From SIAJ01 sp036266155 (GTDB lineage Bacteria > Planctomycetota > Planctomycetia > Gemmatales > Gemmataceae): a stretch of DNA of 5,744 nt. How positions within the stretch are numbered: the stretch's first letter is position 1; every line of letters begins with the position of its first letter. Positions 1 through 5,743 of the stretch are shown here, piece after piece. The translations under genes were made by a program, and so were the position numbers. The notes beneath the pieces are model-generated. The model saw only the letters and a list, made by a program, of their open reading frames with translations. It ran no database searches and was not told where the DNA came from. The stretch is taken from positions 1 through 5,744 of the forward strand of contig DATANR010000222.1 in NCBI GenBank assembly GCA_036266155.1, read 5' to 3'.

Positions 1-1884
1 CACCCGGGTCTTGTCGTACCGCTTCAACCGGATTTCGAACGAATTAAGCAGCCCCGACAGTTCCTTGTAGGCCAGCACAGAGAGTGGCCGATCGACCATC
101 AAGGCCGTCGCGTTCAGGGCCGTGGCCTGGCTCGTCCGACCGCGCCCGTCCGCCGGCCGCGTGGAACCGGTGCCGAGCCATTCGGGCAGGACCACGCCAC
201 AGCCACCCTCCAGGAGGACGGAGATCGCCTTTGAGCGCTCCTGCAAAAACCGGTGCGGCCCGTCCCGGCAGACGCAGACGACCAATGGCAACTCGTCATC
301 GGGCTTCGCCGATCCTGGCCGAAATTCCAGACAACGGAAGCCGTAATCGAGTCGGACCCGCAGCCAGCGCGCCCGGCAACTGGCAACCGGTAGCTCGTCC
401 TGTTCCTCGATCCGTCCGGCGCTGATGACACCTGATTCCTTCCACTGATCGTGCAGCCGCCTGATCTGTTCGGTGTGGGCCTTCGAGCGATCGACGCGGT
501 AACTCTCTTGGAGCGCGGTACAGGCGGTATCCGCGCGCCCTGCCAGAATCTCATGCAGCGGCCGCGGCTTCAATTCCTCCATCGCCTCGTCCGTCCAGCA
601 CTTCAACTCACTCGCCGGCCGCCGGTCCTTCGTTTCCACCTCCGGCACAGGAATATCGAACCACTTCTTCAGCGCCGCGTAGATGCCCTTGCGCTGAATC
701 GGGCCGATGTTGGTGCAATGGCTCGCCTTGTCATCGTTGATTTGGATTTGCCCGGTTCCGGTCGTGAATGAGAGATTGTCCGCGGCGTCATAGAAGCCCC
801 ACACTTTCTGGTAGCGCTTCCAGACCGGATCGCGCTCGCGGTCCCAGGAGAACTCGTGAGCGTGAATTACGCGCCTGGGGGCGACGCTGGCCACGATCGC
901 CCAGGGCGCGAAGCCGCTAGCGGCTGAGTCGCGGAGATTTCGAGTGGATTCCCAACTGCCGCTGCCCACGTAGTTGAACCACTCCTCGGCGTTCTCCGGC
1001 AACGGATAGCGCGTCTCCGGCTGAGGGCCGCCGAAGTTGAATGGGATGACACAAGTGATTCGCGGATCGAGCGCCGCCGTCACGCCGGCCACATCGCCTC
1101 CGGCCGCGACGGCGCCGAGCAGGATCACGCGCTTCTTGTCAGCGCCGGGCCGGGCCAGGCAGACGTCGAGGCCGCGCATCAGGTCCCAGGCCATCCAGCC
1201 GATCAGGCTGTCGCCGACGAGCGAGAGTTGCAGATTGAGGTTGTACCGGAAGTAGTAATCCTGGCGGCCAACGCGGAACTCCTTCGGATAATCCTTGGCG
1301 GTCGCGAATGGATGTTGGCGGCGCTCGCCGTGGCCAAGTTGATCGATCACGAGTACCATGCAGCCGAGCTTCGCCCAGGTGACGCCCATGTCTTGCAACT
1401 CGCCCTGCTCCTTCGGCGCGTGATGACTGTGTGCAATCAAAATCACCGGCATCGCCGCTTGCGGCGTCGCGGGCCGATACAAGTTGCCCGTGACCCACAC
1501 TCCGGGCCGGCTTTCGTAAAGCAAATTCTCAATCGCATACCCCTCGGCCTCAATCGTCTTCGTCACGCGCATCGGCACGGACTTGGGCGTCTCAGGAAAC
1601 GTGCCGAGCGATTTGCGCAAGGCCATGATGCGCTCGTCGCGGAACTTCTCCCACTCGGCCTTGGAGTTGATTTTGCTCCACGCCTCGCGGTCGCGGGTGT
1701 TGGCGTCCTTGAGCTGCTTGTTCAAATAATCCGGCAGCACCGTGCTGTACTTGCCATCCTTGCCGGGGACCTTCGCAAGTTCCGCCGTCGCGTAGTCGCG
1801 AAGTTCTTTCGCGAGAGCATCGGTTGTCTCGTCGGCATGAAGCGGAAAGGCGAGGAGTAGGGTGAGGAGAGTGGTGCGGTACAT
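1..1884 (-). CDS. Secreted acetyl-xylan-esterase-like alpha/beta hydrolase with two hydrolase units, partial (C-terminus off window)
   Basis: The frame is open from the ATG at 1884 to base 1, giving 628 codons with no stop, so the C-terminus is missing. Residues 1-17 form a signal peptide (MYRTTLLTLLLAFPLHA, then DE), which suggests export. Residues about 115-410 resemble an AXE1/dienelactone-hydrolase-type alpha/beta hydrolase: strand and oxyanion region VILIAHSHH near 147-155, VLVIDQLGHGERR near 177-189, an elbow region LLGAVAAGGD at 255-264, and a late histidine in KASHC (H389). The elbow has Val259 where a catalytic serine is expected. After a linker, residues about 530-617 repeat the start of such a fold (PLVVCVCRDG, then GVVLPEWLGTGSTRP). 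An active-site serine may lie in this second unit beyond the window. No upstream in-frame ATG, GTG or TTG lies in the intergenic gap, which fixes the start, and no Shine-Dalgarno is visible. The family is seen clearly; the esterase substrate (acetylated polysaccharide) is only inferred. Confidence 0.8.
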   Translation of the reverse strand, partial: MYRTTLLTLLLAFPLHADETTDALAKELRDYATAELAKVPGKDGKYSTVLPDYLNKQLKDANTRDREAWSKINSKAEWEKFRDERIMALRKSLGTFPETPKSVPMRVTKTIEAEGYAIENLLYESRPGVWVTGNLYRPATPQAAMPVILIAHSHHAPKEQGELQDMGVTWAKLGCMVLVIDQLGHGERRQHPFATAKDYPKEFRVGRQDYYFRYNLNLQLSLVGDSLIGWMAWDLMRGLDVCLARPGADKKRVILLGAVAAGGDVAGVTAALDPRITCVIPFNFGGPQPETRYPLPENAEEWFNYVGSGSWESTRNLRDSAASGFAPWAIVASVAPRRVIHAHEFSWDRERDPVWKRYQKVWGFYDAADNLSFTTGTGQIQINDDKASHCTNIGPIQRKGIYAALKKWFDIPVPEVETKDRRPASELKCWTDEAMEELKPRPLHEILAGRADTACTALQESYRVDRSKAHTEQIRRLHDQWKESGVISAGRIEEQDELPVASCRARWLRVRLDYGFRCLEFRPGSAKPDDELPLVVCVCRDGPHRFLQERSKAISVLLEGGCGVVLPEWLGTGSTRPADGRGRTSQATALNATALMVDRPLSVLAYKELSGLLNSFEIRLKRYDKTRV

Positions 1885-1891
1885 GGCGAAT

Positions 1892-1897
1892 AGTCTA
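1892..1897 (-). promoter_or_regulatory. Possible -10 element for the hydrolase gene (leaderless start)
   Basis: Read leftward the sequence is TAGACT (then AT), a fair match to a sigma70 -10 hexamer. About seven bases separate its end from the ATG at 1884, so transcription would begin at or within a base or two of the start codon, giving a leaderless mRNA. That fits the lack of any Shine-Dalgarno sequence. No good -35 is visible, because the upstream bases belong to the GC-rich palindrome. This is a weak prediction based on one hexamer. Confidence 0.3.
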
Positions 1898-1971
1898 GGC
1901 GAAGGCGAGCGGAGCGGCGTAAGCCGCCCGAGGATGGCATCATCGGACGGCTTACGCCGCTCCGCTCGCCG

Positions 1972-1977
1972 TAGACT
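1972..1977 (+). promoter_or_regulatory. Possible -10 element for the phospholipase gene
   Basis: TAGACT (then AT) is the mirror copy of the hexamer facing the hydrolase gene. It predicts a transcription start near 1984 and an 18-base leader that just includes the ribosome binding site. No convincing -35 is present in the palindrome arm upstream. The support is the symmetry and the spacing, not a full promoter match. Confidence 0.35.
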
Positions 1978-1981
1978 ATCC

Positions 1982-1995
1982 TCCTCCCCGGAGGA
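1982..1995 (+). promoter_or_regulatory. Shine-Dalgarno of the phospholipase gene inside a small hairpin
   Basis: GGAGG at 1990-1994 lies seven bases before the ATG at 2002, a good ribosome binding site that supports this start. It is preceded directly by its own complement: the string TCCTCCCCGGAGGA (1982-1995) can fold into a five- or six-base stem with a very short loop, hiding the Shine-Dalgarno. Whether it folds in the cell is unknown. Confidence 0.6.
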
Positions 1996-2001
1996 CCCAT
2001 C

Positions 2002-3105
2002 ATGCTCCGCTCTCTTGCACTCCTGTTGTCTGCCACGACATTGCACGCCGAAGAACTGCGGCTCAACCAGATTCAAGTCATCGGCACGCACAACTCCTAT
2101 CACATCGCCCCGCCGCCGGCGGTCATGAACATCATCGCCGCGACCGGCAAGAGTCGGGCCGAGTCACTCGACTACACACATCGCCCTCTGGCCGAGCAGT
2201 TCGACAAGCTGGGCATTCGGCAGATTGAACTCGACATTTACGCGGATCCGAAGGGGGGTCTGTTCTCCAAGCCGTATGGCCGCACGATGGCCGAGAAGAA
2301 CGGCAAGGACCTCGGCCCCGATCCGAACGCCGGCGGTATTCTCGACAAGCCCGGCTTCAAGGTGTTGCACGTCGCGGACATCGCGTACCTGTCCACCGTC
2401 CCGACGTTCACGGCCGGTCTGAAGCAGGTCCACGACTGGTCGAAGGCTCATCCACGCCACGTGCCGATCATGGTGCTCGTTGAGTTGAAGGAAGATGTCG
2501 TGCCACTGATGCCGACCAAAATCGTGCTGTTCGACACGGCCTTGCTCGACGCCGTCGATGCCGAGATTCGCAGCGTGTTCAAGGACGATGAACTCATCAC
2601 GCCCGACGCCGTTCGCGGCGATGCGAAGTCGCTGTCCGAAGTCATTCAGAATCGAGGTTGGCCGAAAACCGATGCCGTTCGCGGCAAAGTGATGTTCTGC
2701 CTCGACAATTCCGGCAAGCTGGCGGACCTGTATGCCAAGGACCATCCGGCCCTTAAGGGACGAGCAATGTTTGCGCCGCTCATCGAGTCCGATGACGGGG
2801 CCGCGTTCTTCAAGGTCAACGATCCAATCGCCGAATTCGACCGGATTCAGAAATTGGTAAAAACCGGCTTCGTGGTCCGCACGCGCGCTGATGAGGCGAC
2901 CAAGAACGCGCGCACCAATGACGCCACGCGCCGCGATAAGGCACTGGCTAGCGGGGCACAGTTCGTCAGCACCGATTATCCAGAAGCTCGGAAGGAGTGG
3001 TCCGACTATCAGGTCCGCCTACCGGGCAATGCCACGGCGCGCCCAAACCCGGTCTCGGCGCCGGCGGGGTTCAAGGAAGTAGATGTCGAGAAGTTATCCA
3101 AATGA
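2002..3105 (+). CDS. Secreted Ca2+-dependent phosphatidylinositol-specific phospholipase C (PI-PLC-C1 type)
   Basis: This complete 367-aa gene starts at the ATG behind GGAGG and ends in TGA. Residues 1-16 (MLRSLALLLSATTLHA, then EE) are a typical signal peptide, so the enzyme should act outside the cytoplasmic membrane. The mature part has the landmarks of a PI-PLC TIM barrel: VIGTHNSYH at 26-34 with candidate catalytic His30, QIELDIYAD at 74-82 with Glu76 and Asp78 as likely metal ligands, VLHVADI at 121-127 with a second histidine (His123), MVLVELK at 157-163 with Glu161, and VRTRAD followed by SGAQFVSTDY (317-326) near the end. The last two motifs are typical of the Ca2+-dependent bacterial PI-PLC-C1 family rather than the Bacillus type. 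The expected reaction is cleavage of phosphatidylinositol to diacylglycerol and an inositol phosphate; the true substrate here is not known. The gene diverges from the hydrolase gene and converges on the DUF1559 gene. Family call firm, substrate inferred. Confidence 0.9.
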   Translation: MLRSLALLLSATTLHAEELRLNQIQVIGTHNSYHIAPPPAVMNIIAATGKSRAESLDYTHRPLAEQFDKLGIRQIELDIYADPKGGLFSKPYGRTMAEKNGKDLGPDPNAGGILDKPGFKVLHVADIAYLSTVPTFTAGLKQVHDWSKAHPRHVPIMVLVELKEDVVPLMPTKIVLFDTALLDAVDAEIRSVFKDDELITPDAVRGDAKSLSEVIQNRGWPKTDAVRGKVMFCLDNSGKLADLYAKDHPALKGRAMFAPLIESDDGAAFFKVNDPIAEFDRIQKLVKTGFVVRTRADEATKNARTNDATRRDKALASGAQFVSTDYPEARKEWSDYQVRLPGNATARPNPVSAPAGFKEVDVEKLSK

Positions 3106-3106
3106 A

Positions 3107-3131
3107 AGGGCCGGCCCAATTGGCCGGCCCT
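3107..3131 (-). terminator. GC-rich hairpin between convergent genes, probable terminator
   Basis: A perfect ten-base stem (3107-3116 with 3122-3131, AGGGCCGGCC and its complement) encloses a five-base loop, CAATT. It lies just after the phospholipase stop (3105) and 25 bases past the DUF1559 stop (3157). Read leftward, the stem is followed by TTCATTT, a fair U-tract, so it suits the DUF1559 gene best. Read rightward it is followed by CTCCGG with no U-tract, so termination of the phospholipase transcript would be weaker or factor-assisted. Confidence 0.7.
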
Positions 3132-3156
3132 CTCCGGAAAGTGCGGACTCGAGGCG

Positions 3157-4122
3157 TTAGTTTAGCTGCGCCGTCTCGCCACCAGCCTTGGACGCCATGG
3201 CGCGATACGTAGCCAAGTCGATGGTCTGCCGCACGAAGCGGACACTGCCATCGCCGAGCAAGAAGTTCGCTCCGCCTGAGTGCCGGCTGCGGAACGAATA
3301 CACATTCGGCCAATCGCCTGGATTGTTCCAGCCCGGTTGACCGCTCTGCATCGCGTTGTTCAACGGAATCGAGCACGTTCCATTCGCATAGTTCGCGTTC
3401 GGCCAGCCGCAGTGTTGATTAATGGCCGGGATGTCTTCACCGGCGAAGAACGTATTGGAGAGCCCATCCGTGACGGCCGCAAAGCCGAACGCATAGTTGT
3501 TGTCTGAACGGAAGAAGACACCGTCCCCGTTGTCCAAACCGTTGCAATCACCGTTCGTACCGGTGTTCGTGTAGCTGCCCCAACACCAGTTGCTGCCGCT
3601 AACGCCGCGGTAATTGGTCATGCCGCAGGGGTAGCCGCCGGTGTTCGCTCGGTCGGTGCGGGCCTGGGTGGACGACGGATCGCTCGGGCACAAGTAGGTC
3701 TTGATTTGCGTAGCGTAGATATCGATGCCCGTCGGCGTCGATCGGGCCTGGGCGAATGTCGGTCGCTGCGCTTCGGGCGAACCAATCGACGTGGTCAGGC
3801 CGTTCGGGGCCAATTTATACAAGTTGTCCTGTTCGACGTACGGCAGGATCTGGGAGAGCCAGCTCCAGGACCGGCCGTTGATGTCATACCCGTACGTGTT
3901 CGGGCTCGCATTGCGCGGCAGGACGTTATTCGTGTCGTGGTAATTGTGGACGGCCAGGCCGATCTGCTTCAAGTTGTTGCTGCATTTCATGCGGTTGGCT
4001 GCCTCGCGGATTTTTTGCACCGCGGGCAGGAGCAGGCCGATCAGGATCGCGATGATCGCGATCACAACGAGCAGTTCGATCAGCGTGAAGCCAGATCGAG
4101 GGCGGATAGACTTCCGAGACAT
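3157..4122 (-). CDS. DUF1559 domain protein with prepilin-type N-terminal cleavage/methylation signal
   Basis: The protein is 321 aa from the ATG at 4122, supported by GAGGTG six bases upstream; the frame stays open to an ATG at 4239, but that would add 39 unconvincing residues and overlap the lipoprotein gene. Residues 11-16 are G/FTLIE, the site cut between Gly11 and Phe12 by prepilin peptidase, with the conserved Glu at mature position 5 (Glu16). A hydrophobic helix follows (LLVVIAIIAILIGLLLPAV), then the DUF1559 hallmark REAANRMKCSNNLKQIGLAVHNYHD. Near the C-terminus is the family signature SRHSGGANFLLGDGSVRFV, with His281 and Asp291. The protein should sit in the cytoplasmic membrane or be assembled as a pseudopilin-like component. 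The family is very numerous in planctomycetes and its function is unknown. It lies 58 bases behind the lipoprotein gene on the same strand, with no obvious promoter of its own, so co-transcription is likely. The central region is rich in Asn, Gly, Thr and Tyr, as expected for an exported domain. Confidence 0.95.
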   Translation of the reverse strand: MSRKSIRPRSGFTLIELLVVIAIIAILIGLLLPAVQKIREAANRMKCSNNLKQIGLAVHNYHDTNNVLPRNASPNTYGYDINGRSWSWLSQILPYVEQDNLYKLAPNGLTTSIGSPEAQRPTFAQARSTPTGIDIYATQIKTYLCPSDPSSTQARTDRANTGGYPCGMTNYRGVSGSNWCWGSYTNTGTNGDCNGLDNGDGVFFRSDNNYAFGFAAVTDGLSNTFFAGEDIPAINQHCGWPNANYANGTCSIPLNNAMQSGQPGWNNPGDWPNVYSFRSRHSGGANFLLGDGSVRFVRQTIDLATYRAMASKAGGETAQLN

Positions 4123-4128
4123 GGAATG

Positions 4129-4134
4129 CACCTC
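4129..4134 (-). promoter_or_regulatory. Ribosome binding site that fixes the DUF1559 start
   Basis: Read leftward the bases are GAGGTG, six bases before the ATG at 4122. This, with the immediate MSRKSIRPRSGFTLIE context, selects that ATG over the in-frame one at 4239, as prepilin leaders are short and basic. Confidence 0.75.
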
Positions 4135-4180
4135 AGAAAAGAAAAGAACGAAGCCATCGCGAACGCGGTCACGGGCCAGA

Positions 4181-4633
4181 CTATTTGGCCGTGGCTTGTA
4201 GGTCGTAGGCCCCCGCCTTTGGAGACGAAACGACTTCAACTGCTAATCCGGAAGCTGCCGGGTCATTGAATTTCGCGGCAACGAGCGACTTGCCCGAGAA
4301 CGGCTTGGATGACTCGGGAACTTCTGATGCGCTAATTGTAACCTTGTACCAGCCTGCCGGTGCTCCCGATTTGCCGTCGGTCATGAGGGAATAGGTGCCG
4401 TCCGTGCCGATCTGGCCGGTCGGCTCGGTGGTGGCCTTGTTGCCCTTGTCCTTGTCGGGCACAAAACGCACCGTTCCCGTCGTCAACGGCGCACCATCCA
4501 CGGTGACTTTCCCGGAAACCTTGTGGAGGCTGCCGGAACCGGAATCGCAGCCGGAGGGAGACAGTAACAGAAGCACAGCCAAAGGCGCGATGAGCCGCCA
4601 GGTTCGACAGTGCGGACGCGTATCTGAAGTCAT
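4181..4633 (-). CDS. Small lipoprotein with a carboxypeptidase-regulatory/transthyretin-like beta-sandwich domain
   Basis: The complete 150-aa protein starts with MTSDTRPHCRTWR and a hydrophobic stretch (LIAPLAVLLLL), then SPSGC with Cys29 as the probable lipidated residue. The lipobox is imperfect because Pro26 stands at -3 where Leu is usual, though Ser-Gly at -2/-1 and the following DSGSGS are normal for planctomycete lipoproteins. Residues about 38-100 (VSGKVTVDGAPLTTGTVRFVPD, then GQIGTDGTYSLMTDGKSGAPAGWYKVTI) are a typical single carboxypeptidase-regulatory-like or Cna-B-type beta sandwich. Such small proteins are common next to DUF1559 genes in this phylum and their role is unknown; a surface or periplasmic structural role is a guess. 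Here it comes first, 58 bases ahead of the DUF1559 gene. The Shine-Dalgarno is weak (only GGGG nine bases upstream), and a sigma70-like promoter lies about 60 bases upstream. Confidence 0.85.
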   Translation of the reverse strand: MTSDTRPHCRTWRLIAPLAVLLLLSPSGCDSGSGSLHKVSGKVTVDGAPLTTGTVRFVPDKDKGNKATTEPTGQIGTDGTYSLMTDGKSGAPAGWYKVTISASEVPESSKPFSGKSLVAAKFNDPAASGLAVEVVSSPKAGAYDLQATAK

Positions 4634-4692
4634 GCCAAAGAGCCCCGGAGAGTAAGTGGCTCGAGCGTGCGATAGATTCTAATCAATTCCTC

Positions 4693-4723
4693 ATATTAGG
4701 ACACATCCGCGCAGGGTAGTCAA
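4693..4723 (-). promoter_or_regulatory. Sigma70-like promoter for the lipoprotein-DUF1559 unit
   Basis: Read leftward there is TTGACT (4723-4718) and TAATAT (4698-4693) with a 19-base spacer, slightly longer than ideal. The predicted start is near 4686, giving a leader of about 53 bases before the ATG at 4633. The region is AT-rich against a GC-rich background. The -10 lies within a small dyad, CTAAT at 4699-4695 and ATTAG at 4683-4679, which could be an operator but is short enough to be chance. The rest of the 147-base gap between ftsY and the lipoprotein gene shows only short, weak stems and no clear ftsY terminator. Confidence 0.5.
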
Positions 4724-4780
4724 GCATTTCTTGCGTTCAAAGCGGACTCAAGGCGATTGAGCACATCCTTGATGCATTGT

Positions 4781-5689
4781 TCAAGTAAAGAGCGCCTCGA
4801 CATAGACATCCGGATCGAACGGGTCGAGGTCTTCGACGGCCTCACCGACGCCGACGTATTTCACCGGCAAGCCGACCTTCTGCTTGATTGCGAAAATCGC
4901 GCCGCCCTTCGCGGTGCCGTCGAGCTTGGTTAACACGATGCCCGTGCATTTCACCGATTTCGAAAACATCTCCGCTTGCGTGACGGCGTTTTGACCGGTC
5001 GTGGCGTCGAGGACCATCAGTGTCTCGTGCGGCGCTCCGTCGATTTGCCGTGTGACAACCTTGTGGATTTTCTCCAGTTCGCGCATCAGGTGCGTCTGCG
5101 TATGCAGCCGGCCGGCCGTGTCGACGATCACGACGTCAAAGCCGCGCGCCTTGGCTTTTTCGCAGGCGTCGTGAGCAACACTCGCGGGATCGCTGCCCTG
5201 GGCGTTCTTCACGATGTCGCAGCCGATCCGCCCGCACCACACGGTAAGCTGTTCCACCGCCGCGGCCCGGAACGTGTCGCACGCAGCCACGATCACCTTC
5301 TTGCCGTCGAGTTTGAGTCGATTGGCCAATTTGGCAATGGTCGTCGTTTTCCCCGATCCATTGACGCCGACGATCATGACCACGGTCGGTCCGGTCGGCG
5401 CATACGTGATGCCCGGTGAAGGGTCCGAAAGCATCTCGCGGAGTTGTTGTTTGACGAAGGTCAGTACGTCTTCGGTCACTTCCTTGTCGAGGAACGCCTG
5501 TCGGACGCGATCGACAATGACGCCGACGGCATACCCACCGACGTCCGCGAGGTAGAGCCGTTCTTCGAGCTTTCCGAGGAACGCCTTGTCGACCTTGCCG
5601 CGGCCGCGAAACAGATCCACCACGCCGGTGAACATGCCGCGCGTCTTGGCGAGGCCCTTCTTGATCTTCGTGAACAGGGAGCCGAGCAT
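4781..5689 (-). CDS. ftsY: Signal recognition particle receptor FtsY (SRP GTPase)
   Basis: The complete 302-aa protein is the membrane receptor for SRP: it pairs with Ffh bound to ribosome-nascent chains, and both hydrolyse GTP to hand the chain to the Sec translocon. The basic amphipathic N-terminus (residues 1-20, MLGSLFTKIKKGLAKTRGMF) matches the membrane-targeting helix. The N-domain follows (LEERLYLADVG, 41-51), then the G-domain: P-loop GVNGSGKTT (108-116), DTFRAAAVEQL (138-148) of the SRP-specific insert box, DTAGR (190-194), TKLDGTAKGG (254-263) and the closing GVGEAVEDLDPFDPDVYVEALF. No acidic A-domain is present, so it is the short NG form. The start is well fixed: reading upstream in frame there is only non-start sequence before a stop at 5731-5729. 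No Shine-Dalgarno is visible because a C-rich (sense strand) heptamer array fills that space. The ATG-to-TAA gene is intact, and its neighbours are unrelated by function except as exported products. Confidence 0.98.
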   Translation of the reverse strand: MLGSLFTKIKKGLAKTRGMFTGVVDLFRGRGKVDKAFLGKLEERLYLADVGGYAVGVIVDRVRQAFLDKEVTEDVLTFVKQQLREMLSDPSPGITYAPTGPTVVMIVGVNGSGKTTTIAKLANRLKLDGKKVIVAACDTFRAAAVEQLTVWCGRIGCDIVKNAQGSDPASVAHDACEKAKARGFDVVIVDTAGRLHTQTHLMRELEKIHKVVTRQIDGAPHETLMVLDATTGQNAVTQAEMFSKSVKCTGIVLTKLDGTAKGGAIFAIKQKVGLPVKYVGVGEAVEDLDPFDPDVYVEALFT

Positions 5690-5694
5690 CGTTT

Positions 5695-5743
5695 CGGGGT
5701 ATAGGGGATAGGGTGTAGGGTATGGGGCTTAGAGTTTGGGTTT
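5695..5743. repeat. G-rich degenerate heptamer array, telomere-like, upstream of ftsY
   Basis: Seven consecutive seven-base units fit a pattern near TAGGGTA on the + strand. Examples are TAGGGGA (5702-5708), TAGGGTG (5709-5715) and TAGGGTA (5716-5722); the later units decay to TAGAGTT and TGGGTTT. The array starts six bases upstream of the ftsY ATG and reaches the window edge, so its full length is unknown. Five G-tracts of three or four bases between 5696 and 5727, with loops of three or four bases, satisfy the usual G-quadruplex pattern on the strand that is template for ftsY. The period and phase are read directly; a biological role is unproven. Confidence 0.7.

Larger units (their letters stand above)
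1890..1979. repeat. Large near-perfect palindrome filling the divergent intergenic region
   Basis: The core is 1904-1970, centred on base 1937. A perfect 23-base inverted repeat (1904-1926 with 1948-1970) continues inward so that 31 of 33 possible pairs match. The mismatches are 1927/1947 and 1932/1942. Outside the core, an extra 8-base arm pair, ATAGTCTA at 1890-1897 and TAGACTAT at 1972-1979, is offset by six bases on the left (1898-1903) and one on the right (1971). The arms carry the string GCGAGCGGAGCGGCGTAAGC, which resembles dispersed GC-rich intergenic repeats I associate with planctomycete genomes; that link is recollection, not a search. It takes up most of the 117-base gap between the hydrolase and phospholipase genes. 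Short open frames that cross it on either strand are artefacts of the repeat. Confidence 0.9.

Noticed and set aside
114..554. Minus-strand open frame of 146 codons, and the overlapping plus-strand frames at 84-425, 122-346 and 451-771
   Set aside because: All lie within the hydrolase coding region in other frames, are rich in Arg, Pro and Ser as expected of shadow translation, and have no recognisable domain.
1228..1860. Plus-strand open frame of 210 codons
   Set aside because: It is fully antisense to the hydrolase gene, which has a clear signal peptide and hydrolase motifs; the frame shows no known motif and is a typical GC-rich shadow.
1722..2128. Two small open frames crossing the intergenic palindrome (minus 1722-2066, plus 1862-2128), both coding a similar GVSRP-x-MxSS-x-GLRRSAR peptide
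   Set aside because: The shared peptide is simply the palindrome translated on both strands; they overlap genuine gene starts and have no ribosome site.
2601..2690. Repeated DAVRG coding segment within the phospholipase gene (GCCGTTCGCGGC twice)
   Set aside because: It is a twelve-base coincidence in coding sequence with no wider repeat around it; likely codon preference.
2164..2745. Minus-strand open frame of 193 codons
   Set aside because: It is antisense to the phospholipase gene, whose motifs are unmistakable.
4123..4239. 39-residue N-terminal extension of the DUF1559 protein from an ATG at 4239
   Set aside because: It overlaps the lipoprotein gene, has no prepilin-like character, and the ATG at 4122 has a proper GAGGTG site and the expected short basic leader.
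3706..4269. Plus-strand open frame of 187 codons
   Set aside because: It is antisense to the DUF1559 gene and the end of the lipoprotein gene; no motif is present.
4738..4780. Possible terminator after ftsY from short stems (such as CTCAA with TTGAG)
   Set aside because: The stems are only about five bases long, AT-containing and without a following T-run, so I do not call a terminator.
4976..5704. Plus-strand open frames at 4976-5419, 5214-5555 and 5444-5704
   Set aside because: They are antisense to ftsY, which is intact and fully recognisable.
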